Part shown: positions 8,600 through 16,719 of the stretch, in pieces
Layout: the number at the start of each line of letters is the position of its first letter
How positions within the stretch are numbered: the first letter of the stretch is position 1
Source of the DNA: a virus
Reading direction: 5' to 3' (one strand)
Length of the DNA: 64,000 nt
Virus record (IMG/VR): IMGVR_UViG_3300042308_001600
Location: 1-64,000 of that record
Position numbers and translations under genes: made by a program
Notes under the pieces: generated by a model
What the model saw: the letters and a program-made list of their open reading frames with translations, nothing else
What the model was told of the DNA's origin: nothing
Database searches by the model: none

Positions 8600-8916
8600 G
8601 GGGGTGTAGTTGAACTTGCGCTTGGTGTGACGGTCACGTGCAGTCCATCGATCTTGCTGACCAGTTGTGTAATTCGCTCCTGCTGGATATCGAGTCGCTT
8701 CACGAGGTTCTCATCCGCGAGCCAGGCTGCATCCTTGTTGGTCTTCAGGGCAGCCTCAATAGCCGAGATCCTGACTTCGATCATGACCTTTGCTTCGACC
8801 CTACTCTCGATACGGTGCTCCAACCACGTGTACATGGTCAGGCTGCCGGTTAACAACCCCATGACCGTGCCACCGATCATGGCAATCCAGCTGGGAGGTT
8901 TGGAGGCGTCAGGCAT
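8596..8916 (-). CDS. Small membrane protein with coiled coil (spanin-like or unknown)
   Basis: 106 residues: a short cytoplasmic N-terminus, one membrane span at about 11-31 (WIAMIGGTVMGLLTGSLTMYTW), then a charged helical region 33-90 with heptads (IEAALKTNKDAAWLADENLVKRLDIQQERITQLVSKID) and a Ser/Thr/Pro tail. This is the general layout of an inner-membrane spanin, and a holin-like gene lies 2 kb upstream, but the architecture alone is not diagnostic. Confidence 0.6.
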   Translation of the reverse strand: MPDASKPPSWIAMIGGTVMGLLTGSLTMYTWLEHRIESRVEAKVMIEVRISAIEAALKTNKDAAWLADENLVKRLDIQQERITQLVSKIDGLHVTVTPSASSTTPP

Positions 8917-8946
8917 ACTGGAATGTCCCGGCCCTGCGAGTACTAG

Positions 8947-10014
8947 TCAATACCAAGCTGCTTTCTTGACCGCACCAGGAACCGGTTTGGGTTCAGGATC
9001 CTTGGCTGGCTTCGCCGGGGGTTTGGCTGGAGCCTGCTTGGGCAGAGCCCTCAGGAACTTCGGGTTCAGGATCACCGGCCCCACGGGAGGCTTGGTGGAG
9101 GACACGGCAGCCACGGAAGGTACTGCTGCCGCACGTTTGAGAATATGGGTGCTGACCTGGATGTGGGCCACCTTGTTGCGCGGGTCGTCCGGATGTGGGT
9201 TGGCTGCTGCAAACGTTGGGTTGTCTTTCCGGTACTTGTCATTGATGGCAGTAGCGCGCGCCATCACGTCCTCGGGTTTCATGGAAGTAGCACTGCCGTT
9301 GAAGCCAGTTCCGGCTGTCAAATTCCCAACAGCGTTGTCCATCTGTTGTTGGTCCATCTGCTGGGGAGCTGTTGGACCTGCGACGAGGCCGCGATCCTGC
9401 AGGACACCAGGCCGAGTTCGTTCCGCGATCCCTTCCGGGCTGTCTGCTGGAAATGCCGTTTTGGCGTCCGGTCCTGGGGCGCCCGGTATCGTGGAAAACT
9501 CGTGACCAGAAGGAACCTGGGAGGGTGGAGGTGTTCCACCCGGAGCCGGAGGAGATGCGGCAGGCGGGACAGATGAGGTGTCACCCCCCAAGGCGGGGGC
9601 TGGTGGCGGCATTGTGGTCTTGGTTGGGTCGCCCAAAGCAGCAGGATATGAAGGTGACGGTGTACCTCCAGAGTCTCCAGCTCCCAGGGTTGACGGCGGG
9701 AGTGAACCCACAGGTGCCGCCGGCGGTGGTGTGCTGGTTGGAGTTCCACCGCCCCACGGGTCAGGAAGTGGAGCACCAGCACCTAATGGGGGAGGGGGTA
9801 AAGGGGGCAACGCACCCAAAGGAGCCTGTGGTGCCGGAGGTGGAGCCGAACCCAAAGGAGTCGCTGCTGGGGGTTTACTTGCACCCGGTGTCGCCGCTGG
9901 TGTCGTCGGCGCCGTCGCTGGATTTGAAGCCGCTGGGGCTGCCGCCGCAGTGGGGGCCTTGAAGGCACTCTCACCAACGCCAGCTTGTTTGTGGAACCAG
10001 GGGGCTAGACTCAT
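8947..10014 (-). CDS. Pro/Ala-rich virion-type protein with HKQA and HIQVS motifs
   Basis: 355 residues. It starts MSLAPWFHKQAGVGESA, then residues 20-180 are almost entirely Pro/Ala/Gly/Thr and disordered. Around 240-282 the sequence becomes helical (KPEDVMARATAINDKYRKDN), followed at 284-296 by HIQVSTHILKRAA. The Lys/Pro-rich C-terminus ends VKKAAWY. Both short motifs occur in neighbouring genes. The long flexible spacer between them is notable. No catalytic residues are seen. Confidence 0.7.
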   Translation of the reverse strand: MSLAPWFHKQAGVGESAFKAPTAAAAPAASNPATAPTTPAATPGASKPPAATPLGSAPPPAPQAPLGALPPLPPPPLGAGAPLPDPWGGGTPTSTPPPAAPVGSLPPSTLGAGDSGGTPSPSYPAALGDPTKTTMPPPAPALGGDTSSVPPAASPPAPGGTPPPSQVPSGHEFSTIPGAPGPDAKTAFPADSPEGIAERTRPGVLQDRGLVAGPTAPQQMDQQQMDNAVGNLTAGTGFNGSATSMKPEDVMARATAINDKYRKDNPTFAAANPHPDDPRNKVAHIQVSTHILKRAAAVPSVAAVSSTKPPVGPVILNPKFLRALPKQAPAKPPAKPAKDPEPKPVPGAVKKAAWY

Positions 10015-10020
10015 ATGCGA

Positions 10021-10311
10021 CTACGTTGCCATTACTGTGCTGGGTACGTCAACCGGAGTTCCCACATAACCCAGGACAGCAACCCAGGGTCTGGTTGGAT
10101 CATCGAGCCCCTGCCGTTCAAATGCCTCCCGACAATCCTGCGCGTTGTGGAGCATGTAGGTGGCCTGCGCTTCCTCACAGTAATGCTGTAGCGGAAAGCA
10201 CCAGCACCCACCATGGGCCCAGTGGAAAGGTTCAGCCCCACCGACTGGTATGCGGTGCATCGCAGGAGATGTGGGTGATTGGCTGGCTTCCATGTTGGAT
10301 AGGGTCACCAT
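10021..10311 (-). CDS. Hypothetical protein with GGCWCFP motif
   Basis: 96 residues from ATG 10311 (MVTLSNMEAS). Longer in-frame starts would overlap the upstream PAS gene. A GGGAGG stretch lies immediately upstream, and a GTG at 10308 is better spaced from it. A Cys/Trp/His cluster (HWAHGGCWCFPLQHYC) could bind metal. The C-terminal half looks beta-rich (PWVAVLGYVGTPVDVPS). Function unknown. Confidence 0.55.
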   Translation of the reverse strand: MVTLSNMEASQSPTSPAMHRIPVGGAEPFHWAHGGCWCFPLQHYCEEAQATYMLHNAQDCREAFERQGLDDPTRPWVAVLGYVGTPVDVPSTVMAT

Positions 10312-10336
10312 GCCTCCCTGTGTGCGCAACCAGAAT

Positions 10337-10942
10337 TCAGGGCGCCGACCCAGCCAGTTCAGTCGCGTGCGCCATGTGGTTCTGCCACGCTTCAAAGCAG
10401 TGGCTGATATCCAGCTCACCGGGCTTGTCGGCGGCAGAGAACCGTATACACAATCCGGTCATGTATCTGCCGCCCCCGTAGACCGCTCCACCTGCTCTCA
10501 GGAAGTACACGATGCCGTCCGTGCCCACCACCCGGAACACCGCCTGGTAAGAGCTTCGCGTCATGATCGCCCGCTGTAACGCTGCCATAACCATCGGCAC
10601 ATCCTCCTTGTACAGAGTCGAGACAAACTTGGCGGCCGGCTCGTCTGTCGCAGATCCGCGCCATTCCCAAATGCCGTCCACGTTCTCCCAGCCTGCCTTG
10701 CTGCAATGGAACAACTCGAACATGCGGTCATCCCATCTGAGGATGTTTTTTTCAATGTCCCAATACCACTGTCCCGCGCCTGCCCCACGCACAGCAGTTC
10801 TGAACTGCGCCGCGAGATGTTCTGAACGCTGCTGTTCGTAGAAGAACAGAATGGCCGCGCCCAGTGCCACAAATATCAGAGTGGCGTGAAGCAGTGACGC
10901 AAGGGAGTGCCGGCGGTTTGACATGCGATCGAGAATGCTCAT
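10337..10942 (-). CDS. Membrane-anchored PAS-domain protein
   Basis: 201 residues. A basic N-terminus is followed by a membrane helix at about 17-35 (LLHATLIFVALGAAILFFY), a short linker, then a PAS-type domain about 48-170: GAGAGQWYWDIEKNILRWDDRMFELF, the intermediate helix region with W-x-W, VHPED-like LYKEDVPMVMAALQRAI, and the final strands YQAVFRVVGTDGIVYFLRAGG. This is the PAS_3-like order seen in histidine kinases and c-di-GMP enzymes, but no output domain follows; the last 30 residues are a short helix. It may be a decoy or sensor protein. Overlap of its ATG with the stop of the holin-like gene fixes the start. Confidence 0.75.
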   Translation of the reverse strand: MSILDRMSNRRHSLASLLHATLIFVALGAAILFFYEQQRSEHLAAQFRTAVRGAGAGQWYWDIEKNILRWDDRMFELFHCSKAGWENVDGIWEWRGSATDEPAAKFVSTLYKEDVPMVMAALQRAIMTRSSYQAVFRVVGTDGIVYFLRAGGAVYGGGRYMTGLCIRFSAADKPGELDISHCFEAWQNHMAHATELAGSAP

Positions 10943-11274
10943 TGGCCTTTTTTGGAGAGGAATTTGTTAACGAAGCTGGAGACGGCCATGCTGATCATGG
11001 CCAGGAGATCGAAGGCCTTGTAGCCCGCGAAGATCCCGATCCCACACAGAAAATAATTGAAGCCGTATTGTTCCACAAGCACCAATACGACACCACCAGC
11101 AGCGAGGCCGCCTGAAAGTAGGTAGGCCATCACGACGCGCGGTGTCAGAGGGCTCTCAGATCCCAGGAGAGCCGCCATAGCCGAGAGCGCCCCGAACGTC
11201 ATTGCGACGGCCAGGTAACCAAGATGCTGCGCATCAATATCAGTAGCAGAAGGAACAGAAGGGGGTAGGTCCAT
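10939..11274 (-). CDS. Holin-like small membrane protein
   Basis: 111 residues with three or four hydrophobic spans: about 19-38 (YLAVAMTFGALSAMAALLG), 48-68 (VVMAYLLSGGLAAGGVVLVL), 70-88 and a final amphipathic helix SMAVSSFVNKFLSKKGQ. Size, topology and the charged tail match phage holins of the LydA/superfamily III type. Function in lysis is inferred; no endolysin is recognisable in this window. Confidence 0.6.
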   Translation of the reverse strand: MDLPPSVPSATDIDAQHLGYLAVAMTFGALSAMAALLGSESPLTPRVVMAYLLSGGLAAGGVVLVLVEQYGFNYFLCGIGIFAGYKAFDLLAMISMAVSSFVNKFLSKKGQ

Positions 11275-11334
11275 GATGAGTACTGTTACGCAGAGATGGT
11301 GAGCGGGTCAATGTTTGGCGTGCAACATCGTACT

Positions 11335-12024
11335 CTACCATTCCCGTACAGCTTGCTGGGCAGAGCGGAACAGATCCCCGTAGGCGCTAGGTGGCGCGTG
11401 TGGGATATTAGGCAGTACACTTCGGACACCCTGGACAGCAGGTGCTACAGCAGGTGCATAGGCGTGCCGAAGCCAAGTCCCTGGGCCCGTTGCCGCTGGA
11501 GCGCGACCAAGATTGTTCCACCAGTCAGCCACCCCGTTCCGACCAGCAATGTAAGTAGCGTTGCCGAGCAGCGCACGCTGCCCAGCTGGAACTGTTTCGG
11601 GGAGACCCATGATGGCTGTCCTGAGTGTGGTCCAGATTGGGGACTCGGCCAGGTCCTGTGTGTACTGTTTCAACGGTTGAAGTTTCTCATGCGGTGGGAG
11701 CAATTGGTTGGCATTCAGGGCCAAGTCCTTGACAGCTTCACGACCCTGCACAACACTAGCACCCAGACCATAGACGCCCGCACCTTGTGCTATCCGCTTC
11801 GGTACGTTCCACCAACCCTTGACTTGCGGGTTAAAACCGAGCTTCAGTACACGACGCGCGGCAGTACCGATCGAAGGTGCGAAGGTTTCACCTGCCGGGA
11901 CTCCTGCCCCGAAGCGAGCGCCTTGCTGGAGCGTCTTACCTGTTTGGGTCAAGACCTTCGAGACTCCATTTAGTGCCTTACCTAGAAGAGCTGTTGAGAC
12001 CTTGATGTGTGAGACTTTGCTCAT
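11335..12024 (-). CDS. Virion-type protein with N-terminal HIKVS motif
   Basis: 229 residues from ATG 12024, which overlaps the stop of the 901-residue gene. The N-terminus reads MSKVSHIKVSTALLGKALNG, the same segment as in three other proteins of this block. The rest is helical with Gly/Ala-rich stretches (GAGVYGLGASVVQG), Trp pairs (KGWWNVPKR, VADWWNNLGR) and a basic character. No enzyme motif is seen. A small ejected or internal protein is the best guess. Confidence 0.7.
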   Translation of the reverse strand: MSKVSHIKVSTALLGKALNGVSKVLTQTGKTLQQGARFGAGVPAGETFAPSIGTAARRVLKLGFNPQVKGWWNVPKRIAQGAGVYGLGASVVQGREAVKDLALNANQLLPPHEKLQPLKQYTQDLAESPIWTTLRTAIMGLPETVPAGQRALLGNATYIAGRNGVADWWNNLGRAPAATGPGTWLRHAYAPAVAPAVQGVRSVLPNIPHAPPSAYGDLFRSAQQAVREW

Positions 12025-14726
12025 GGCGCCAGTTTCGGTATCCATTTATTGATCGCAGCGGCGTTCAAAGCATCTTCGATGGCGGTGTCGGCACCGTTAC
12101 CGCTCAGCATCCGCCAGTAGGTCCTCAAACCATCTGATAGCGGCACGGTGCCAATGGCACGCCCCATTGGGGAAGCATTCCAGCCCTGGCGTGGTGCGTC
12201 GGCGGCAGCCAGGACACCAAGCAACCCACCTGCTACCCCACCCCAACCAACTCCAGCACCAACAGAAGGTCGACGTTTCTTATCGCGCACACCGTGCCCG
12301 CGCAGCATCTGGATCAATCCACCAGCGGCTCCACCAAGTGCGGCACCGCCAAGCGGCATCGCAACGGCACGTTCGACTGTGGGAACAGCCCATGCTGCAT
12401 GCACAGCCGCTCTAGGATCTGAGCTTTGCGAAAGTACAGCAAGTTCCTTGAGAGCCGCCACAGTATCTGGTGTGGCGGCTTCGGAGTTTACGCCGAACAG
12501 TTTCAGAGCGTCTGGTAATGAAGTCTCCAGATTGGCCTGCTTGGTCACCTTGTTGTACAGATCTGCTGCCGTACCTTTTGCTGTTTGCCAACCACCCTGG
12601 AGACGGCGAAGCGTATCCGGGAGAGTGTTCTGGTCGGCCGATCCGAGTCCTGCACCTGCAGCGCCGCCGAGCAGTGTGAGCAGGATACGATTGCGCTTCT
12701 GTCTTTTGGCCTCCTCGGCAGAGACCCGCTTCTCGTCCTCGAAGTACTGGCCTACCATATTGCCCAGGAATGCACCACCAATGCCCCCAACATACGGGCG
12801 GCCTCCAGCAATCAACTTAGAGCCTGAGTCCATCAGCTTGCCGCCCAGCTCCTTGGAAGAATTCTCCAACTTCTCGAACGGCTCCTTGAAGTTCTTGGCA
12901 ATACTGTTCTCAGCCTTGTCCATCTTGGAATCGAGCTTGGTCGCGGTGCTGGTGAGTTTGCCTGTACCGGCTCGCAGGTTGTCAAGAGTACCAAACAGTT
13001 TATCACCACCAAGCAGCAGGGATGTCTTGCCGATGAGGCCTGTACTGGCACCCATTAAGGCCTTCGGGTTGTACCCAATGTTCCGGAGACCAGTAGCAGG
13101 ATCCGTGAACACCTTTTTGAGCATACGTTGCCGCGCGATTGGGTTGCCTGCCAACAGACCTAAGGCCGTATTGGCAATCAGGTTGTTCTTCTGCATGTCC
13201 GGTCCCATGTCCGTGAAACTGTTTTCAGCGAGACCAAGCCCCGCACCAGCTCCACCACCGATCAGCGTCTGTGCTACCTGATTACCAACACCCCCCTGAA
13301 ACGCGCCAGGAATAGGACCAGTGCCGATCATCCGCCGAACGTCAGCCAGATTCACGGCATCACGGATGCGAGGGAACTCAGCCATGAGCTCCGGGTGCTG
13401 CAGGGCAACGCGCTCGTACTCCCCTGGTCGCAGGTTGCCTCCGCCAGCTAGGAAGCTTCGGAGCTTCTCCGCGGCCGGCGCTGCAGTAGCCCCCTCAGTC
13501 GCACCGACCGCACCTGGTGTGCGGCTGAACATGCCCTTGAGAGCAGGAAGGACCCCCTTGAGATTGATGGCTTGCTTGGTCCAGGGGGCGGGTGTGAGGC
13601 TAGTGTGCATGATGGAAATATCTGAGCTTGGTAGAATGTTGACCAGCGAATTTGTGGCCTGCTTGTGGAAATCCTGGAACTGCTGCCCGGCCAGTGGCTT
13701 GGTCATGTCCCCTTTCTTTAGCCATGACTTGAACTGGGGTAGCGTCATGGGTGTGATGTCCCGGAAGCCGGTCCAGCCTTCCGAGTAGTTCTTGATGTAC
13801 AGCTCCTTCGCTTCAGCAACAGTACGGCAGCCTACGACGCACTTGTGTTCATCGAAGGTCTTGGTCTTCTGCTTGTTCTGGTCCACCACAAACACGATCT
13901 CGCTCTCGGGATGTGGACCCATGAAGACATCCATCTGGTCACCGGGTTCTGCGCTGGTGGTGCCCTTGATGTACCCGTAGGCATTCTTGAGCTTCACGGA
14001 CCACTCCGTCCCATCCTTATCGACCCCACGCCGCACTGCACCAGGGGCAGACTCGATCGTGATACCGAGACCCTTCCAGGAGAAGTGACCCTTCTGGTAC
14101 TGACCGTGCTCGATGGCCTTCAGGTCAGGGATTGTGACCTGCTTGTACGCAGCTGCGATACGGCTCCGAAGATCCTGGTCGTTGCTGGCATCCTTGTGCA
14201 TCTCCCGAAACATGGTCGACAGTGCTTTACCACCCAGCGTGGCCACCGCGATGGGGGCAGTCCGGAGTGCACTGTTCCAGCGGTGAGGATCCTGGTCCCG
14301 GTGCCACTGCGAAGGTTTGAAATTGGGACCGAACCCACGGGTCAAGAGGCGTCCTAGTGCTTCAGCACCCAGACCTGTCCCGGTCCCGACTAGCCCACCG
14401 GCTGCCGAGAGCTGTGCCAGCCTACCAATGTCGGCATTATTCCGGTACATCTTGGGAGCCATGATGGCAGCCAGCACCCACGGCACACTCAAACCGAGCC
14501 CACCACCTAGCATGGCAGATGTACTGAAAGGTTGGTCCTGGTAGTGCCGCACCCTTGCTTCATCCACCAAAGCCTCCCGGTGCCTCTTGGATTCAGGACG
14601 GGCCGTCGCGGGGGCCTTCTCGAGCGGAGCAGGGTCCACGGCATCCTGGATCTTGCCTGCCGCCCGTTCGAGAACCGGGAGGGCACTCGAGGACTTGACG
14701 ATGGGTGGGGCGAGCAGGGACAACAT
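12021..14726 (-). CDS. 901-residue membrane-rich virion protein with inorganic-pyrophosphatase-like polyvalent domain
   Basis: Residues 70-130 contain two Gly-rich hydrophobic segments. Residues 213-342 match the inorganic-pyrophosphatase-like domain found in phage polyvalent proteins: GITIESAPGAVRRGVDKDGTEW, then YGYIKGT, PGDQMDVFMGP, VFVVDQ, FDEHKCVVG and LKSWLKKGD-type ending (here FKSWLKKGD). KQA segments occur at 354 (FHKQA), 383 (TKQA) and near 675 (TKQAN). From about 480 to 870 there are repeated glycine-zipper segments (IGGGAGAGLGLA, LLGGAAGAGLG, AALGGAAGGLIQ, GGVAGGLLGVLAA) suggesting membrane insertion. It is the first gene after the 14.8 kb terminator. The layout suits a DNA-ejection or internal virion protein; this is inference. 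Confidence 0.8.
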   Translation of the reverse strand: MLSLLAPPIVKSSSALPVLERAAGKIQDAVDPAPLEKAPATARPESKRHREALVDEARVRHYQDQPFSTSAMLGGGLGLSVPWVLAAIMAPKMYRNNADIGRLAQLSAAGGLVGTGTGLGAEALGRLLTRGFGPNFKPSQWHRDQDPHRWNSALRTAPIAVATLGGKALSTMFREMHKDASNDQDLRSRIAAAYKQVTIPDLKAIEHGQYQKGHFSWKGLGITIESAPGAVRRGVDKDGTEWSVKLKNAYGYIKGTTSAEPGDQMDVFMGPHPESEIVFVVDQNKQKTKTFDEHKCVVGCRTVAEAKELYIKNYSEGWTGFRDITPMTLPQFKSWLKKGDMTKPLAGQQFQDFHKQATNSLVNILPSSDISIMHTSLTPAPWTKQAINLKGVLPALKGMFSRTPGAVGATEGATAAPAAEKLRSFLAGGGNLRPGEYERVALQHPELMAEFPRIRDAVNLADVRRMIGTGPIPGAFQGGVGNQVAQTLIGGGAGAGLGLAENSFTDMGPDMQKNNLIANTALGLLAGNPIARQRMLKKVFTDPATGLRNIGYNPKALMGASTGLIGKTSLLLGGDKLFGTLDNLRAGTGKLTSTATKLDSKMDKAENSIAKNFKEPFEKLENSSKELGGKLMDSGSKLIAGGRPYVGGIGGAFLGNMVGQYFEDEKRVSAEEAKRQKRNRILLTLLGGAAGAGLGSADQNTLPDTLRRLQGGWQTAKGTAADLYNKVTKQANLETSLPDALKLFGVNSEAATPDTVAALKELAVLSQSSDPRAAVHAAWAVPTVERAVAMPLGGAALGGAAGGLIQMLRGHGVRDKKRRPSVGAGVGWGGVAGGLLGVLAAADAPRQGWNASPMGRAIGTVPLSDGLRTYWRMLSGNGADTAIEDALNAAAINKWIPKLAP

Positions 14727-14783
14727 ATGCCCAAAACCTACCCACAGTCCCCCGCCCCTGCAACCTCGACGAGTGATAGCTAA

Positions 14784-14815
14784 CGAAATCCAACCCCCGA
14801 AGGGGCTGGATCCGT
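14784..14815 (-). terminator. UUCG-loop rho-independent terminator
   Basis: On the minus strand ATCCAGCCCC, loop TTCG, then GGGGTTGGAT folds into a stem of 9 pairs plus one G-U, closed by C(UUCG)G, and is followed by TTTCGTT. It lies between the end of the small-gene run (14827) and the virion block (start 14726), so it separates two transcription units. Confidence 0.75.
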
Positions 14816-14826
14816 TTCAGACTGAC

Positions 14827-15054
14827 TTACCGTAGGCGTGCCACGGCGCGTGCGTGATTCAGGCTCAACTGCCAGCACAACTTGTAATGTTCAGCGCGCA
14901 AATACTGCCAGTAGGCAAACAACAACAGGGTCAGGAACACCAGGGGGACTATGACGCAGAACAGGACCACGTTGATGGTCACGTAGTCCGTGCCGAATTG
15001 GGCGGCGAGCCAGTGGAGCCAGTCCACACAGGAATCGAAGATGCGTTGGATCAT
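14827..15054 (-). CDS. Small membrane protein
   Basis: 75 residues; amphipathic N-terminus (FDSCVDWLHWLAAQFG), one long membrane span about 25-48 (VTINVVLFCVIVPLVFLTLLLFA), then a basic helix ending ARAVARLR. It is the last gene before the UUCG terminator. Function unknown. Confidence 0.65.
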   Translation of the reverse strand: MIQRIFDSCVDWLHWLAAQFGTDYVTINVVLFCVIVPLVFLTLLLFAYWQYLRAEHYKLCWQLSLNHARAVARLR

Positions 15055-15422
15055 TTCGGGGGTAGTCCGGCAATCTGCCGAAGGGTAGCATCACACCTTT
15101 TGAGGATACCGAGGTTCGGACCCGCTCCACCATTGTCGAGCAAGCAGCGCACCTCCGCTGCAAGCTGGGACTGTGCATCAAGCAGACTTAGCAGCGCATC
15201 GTCAGATGTCTCTGGATGCGCCTTCAGGTAGTCCATGACCTGCGCGTACACGGAGGCTCGAGCTCCACCATTGATCCGCTGGGGTAACTCGACCAAGTCC
15301 ACATTCAAGAGCTCCCAGCGCCGCCGAGCATACAACCACCTGAACGTCTCCGTGTCAGGATACCCGGAGGCGCCGAAGCCCTCCAGGAGCTGCTCTTTCG
15401 TGAACTTGGATTCAGTAGCCAT
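15051..15422 (-). CDS. Hypothetical helical protein
   Basis: 123 residues, predominantly helical (SKFTKEQLLEGFG, ARRRWELLNVDLVELPQRI, LLSLLDAQSQLAAEVRCLLD). The start overlaps the upstream stop by 11 bases. Size and position beside a coiled-coil basic protein recall small DNA-binding or terminase-small-like proteins, but no decisive motif is seen. Confidence 0.6.
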   Translation of the reverse strand: MATESKFTKEQLLEGFGASGYPDTETFRWLYARRRWELLNVDLVELPQRINGGARASVYAQVMDYLKAHPETSDDALLSLLDAQSQLAAEVRCLLDNGGAGPNLGILKRCDATLRQIAGLPPK

Positions 15423-15702
15423 AGTTGCGTCTCAGGAGTGACCTGATCTCGCGCTGCACTGACTCACGGTTACGCCCACCCAGATCCTTCTCGTCTGGAC
15501 CGCGTAGTTGTAACCGTACTGCCTCCTCGTCTTGGCTGTTCCGACACAGGGCCTGCATGATCGATGCCGCCAGGGTGTCTAAACTCTGTGCCTTTTGCTT
15601 CATCCGCTCCTTCGCGTTGATGATATCCTTCTGCTGTTGCGTCAGGACTCGCTTGGGTTTGGTCAGGTTAGGCATCTTTTTGAAGGTCTCTTCAGTGTCC
15701 AT
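15412..15702 (-). CDS. Hypothetical basic helical protein
   Basis: 96 residues rich in Lys, Arg and Gln with a likely coiled segment (TQQQKDIINAKERMKQKAQSLDTLAASIM). Its ATG overlaps the upstream gene by 11 bases. Nucleic-acid binding is possible from charge only. Confidence 0.6.
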   Translation of the reverse strand: MDTEETFKKMPNLTKPKRVLTQQQKDIINAKERMKQKAQSLDTLAASIMQALCRNSQDEEAVRLQLRGPDEKDLGGRNRESVQREIRSLLRRNYGY

Positions 15703-15949
15703 TTTGCGCTTTATCGAGTAGTGTCCGGATCTGCATATATGTTTCCTCTACCAACACCGTGTGGTTCCCGTAGCCTTGGTTGCCCCGGTACTCCACAGTC
15801 GTTCCCTCATGCCTGTGTCCAGACGCCGATACCGCACCAGCCTTGAAGGACATCAGATAGCGGGTGTTGACGACGAACTTCTTGCCAGGTTGGCGAAGAC
15901 CTTTGTCGTCATAACACAACCGGGTTAGTTCAATGAAGACAAGGTTCAT
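15692..15949 (-). CDS. Hypothetical protein
   Basis: 85 residues, beta-rich (NLVFIELTRLCYDDKG, KKFVVNTRYLMSF, TTVEYRGNQG) ending in a helix TYMQIRTLLDKAQ. Start and stop are coupled by overlaps on both sides. Not recognised. Confidence 0.6.
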   Translation of the reverse strand: MNLVFIELTRLCYDDKGLRQPGKKFVVNTRYLMSFKAGAVSASGHRHEGTTVEYRGNQGYGNHTVLVEETYMQIRTLLDKAQNGH

Positions 15950-16716
15950 GCCGAGAGCCCGATCTGGGCGTCAATGACACCATGCAGAGATCTCGTCCGT
16001 TTCGGCAGATCCTGCATGTTCGTGTCTTTCAGGACCTCAGTGTGGGCGTTGAAAAGACTCCAAGCAGTACGGGGCGCGAAAGCCTCGTGGCTGGGATGGC
16101 GCCACTCCTGCAAGACATGCTTCACATCCTGTCCACAAATCACCTTGGCATCCAGAGCCCGGATGATCGTGTCATGGGCGAGCGTGTCTGTGATCTCCCG
16201 GTCCTTGTACTGTTGGATACGATTGTCCATACCGATCCAGCTGGCATTCAGGTCGCCAGCAGCACGGGTAATCAGACGGGGCAGGTCCAGCGCAGCGTGC
16301 CGGGTGTGCTTGCGGGCAATCATGATCTCGCCCGAGAAGGCAAGGTTGTCGCAAGTGAAGACCCGAGACCCAAAGGCCAGGCCGGCCGAGAAGGCACGGT
16401 CATTGGCGTTCCGAAGAGCCACCATCCACTCGTAGTCCTGATGGACCTGCGCGCGCGGGTTCCGTACCGCCATGATCCCGAAGTACCGGTCCCCATCACG
16501 CGTGAGAGCGTGTACTTCATCCACGATCTCGATCCCGTCTGTGGTCAGACAGCGGCGGGTGTTCTCGACCAGTTCATGGTGCGGCAGCGGGTACCAGGTC
16601 TTGGTGTTCTCCGGCGTCTTGACGTTCCTAAGTTCCTGTACATCAACCTTGACGGCCCCGCAGTGGAGGATCAATGGGAGCGGCTTGCGCTCGGGTGCTT
16701 TAATGAGGGTGTCCAT
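15946..16716 (-). CDS. DUF932 family protein
   Basis: 256 residues. The central signature AFSAGLAFGSRVFTCDNLAFSGE, with upstream RYFGIMAVRNPRAQ and downstream ARKHTRHAALDLPRLI, is the diagnostic pattern of the DUF932 family found in phages and plasmids, whose members are near 250-350 residues. Function is not established; some are annotated as LGT_TIGR03299-type. The gene is complete and sits in the small-gene run. Confidence 0.8.
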   Translation of the reverse strand: MDTLIKAPERKPLPLILHCGAVKVDVQELRNVKTPENTKTWYPLPHHELVENTRRCLTTDGIEIVDEVHALTRDGDRYFGIMAVRNPRAQVHQDYEWMVALRNANDRAFSAGLAFGSRVFTCDNLAFSGEIMIARKHTRHAALDLPRLITRAAGDLNASWIGMDNRIQQYKDREITDTLAHDTIIRALDAKVICGQDVKHVLQEWRHPSHEAFAPRTAWSLFNAHTEVLKDTNMQDLPKRTRSLHGVIDAQIGLSA

Positions 16717-16719
16717 ATT

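Noticed and set aside
12148-13281. 377-codon plus-strand open frame
   Set aside because: It is antisense to the 901-residue protein and rich in Pro/Ala/Ser, as shadow frames usually are.
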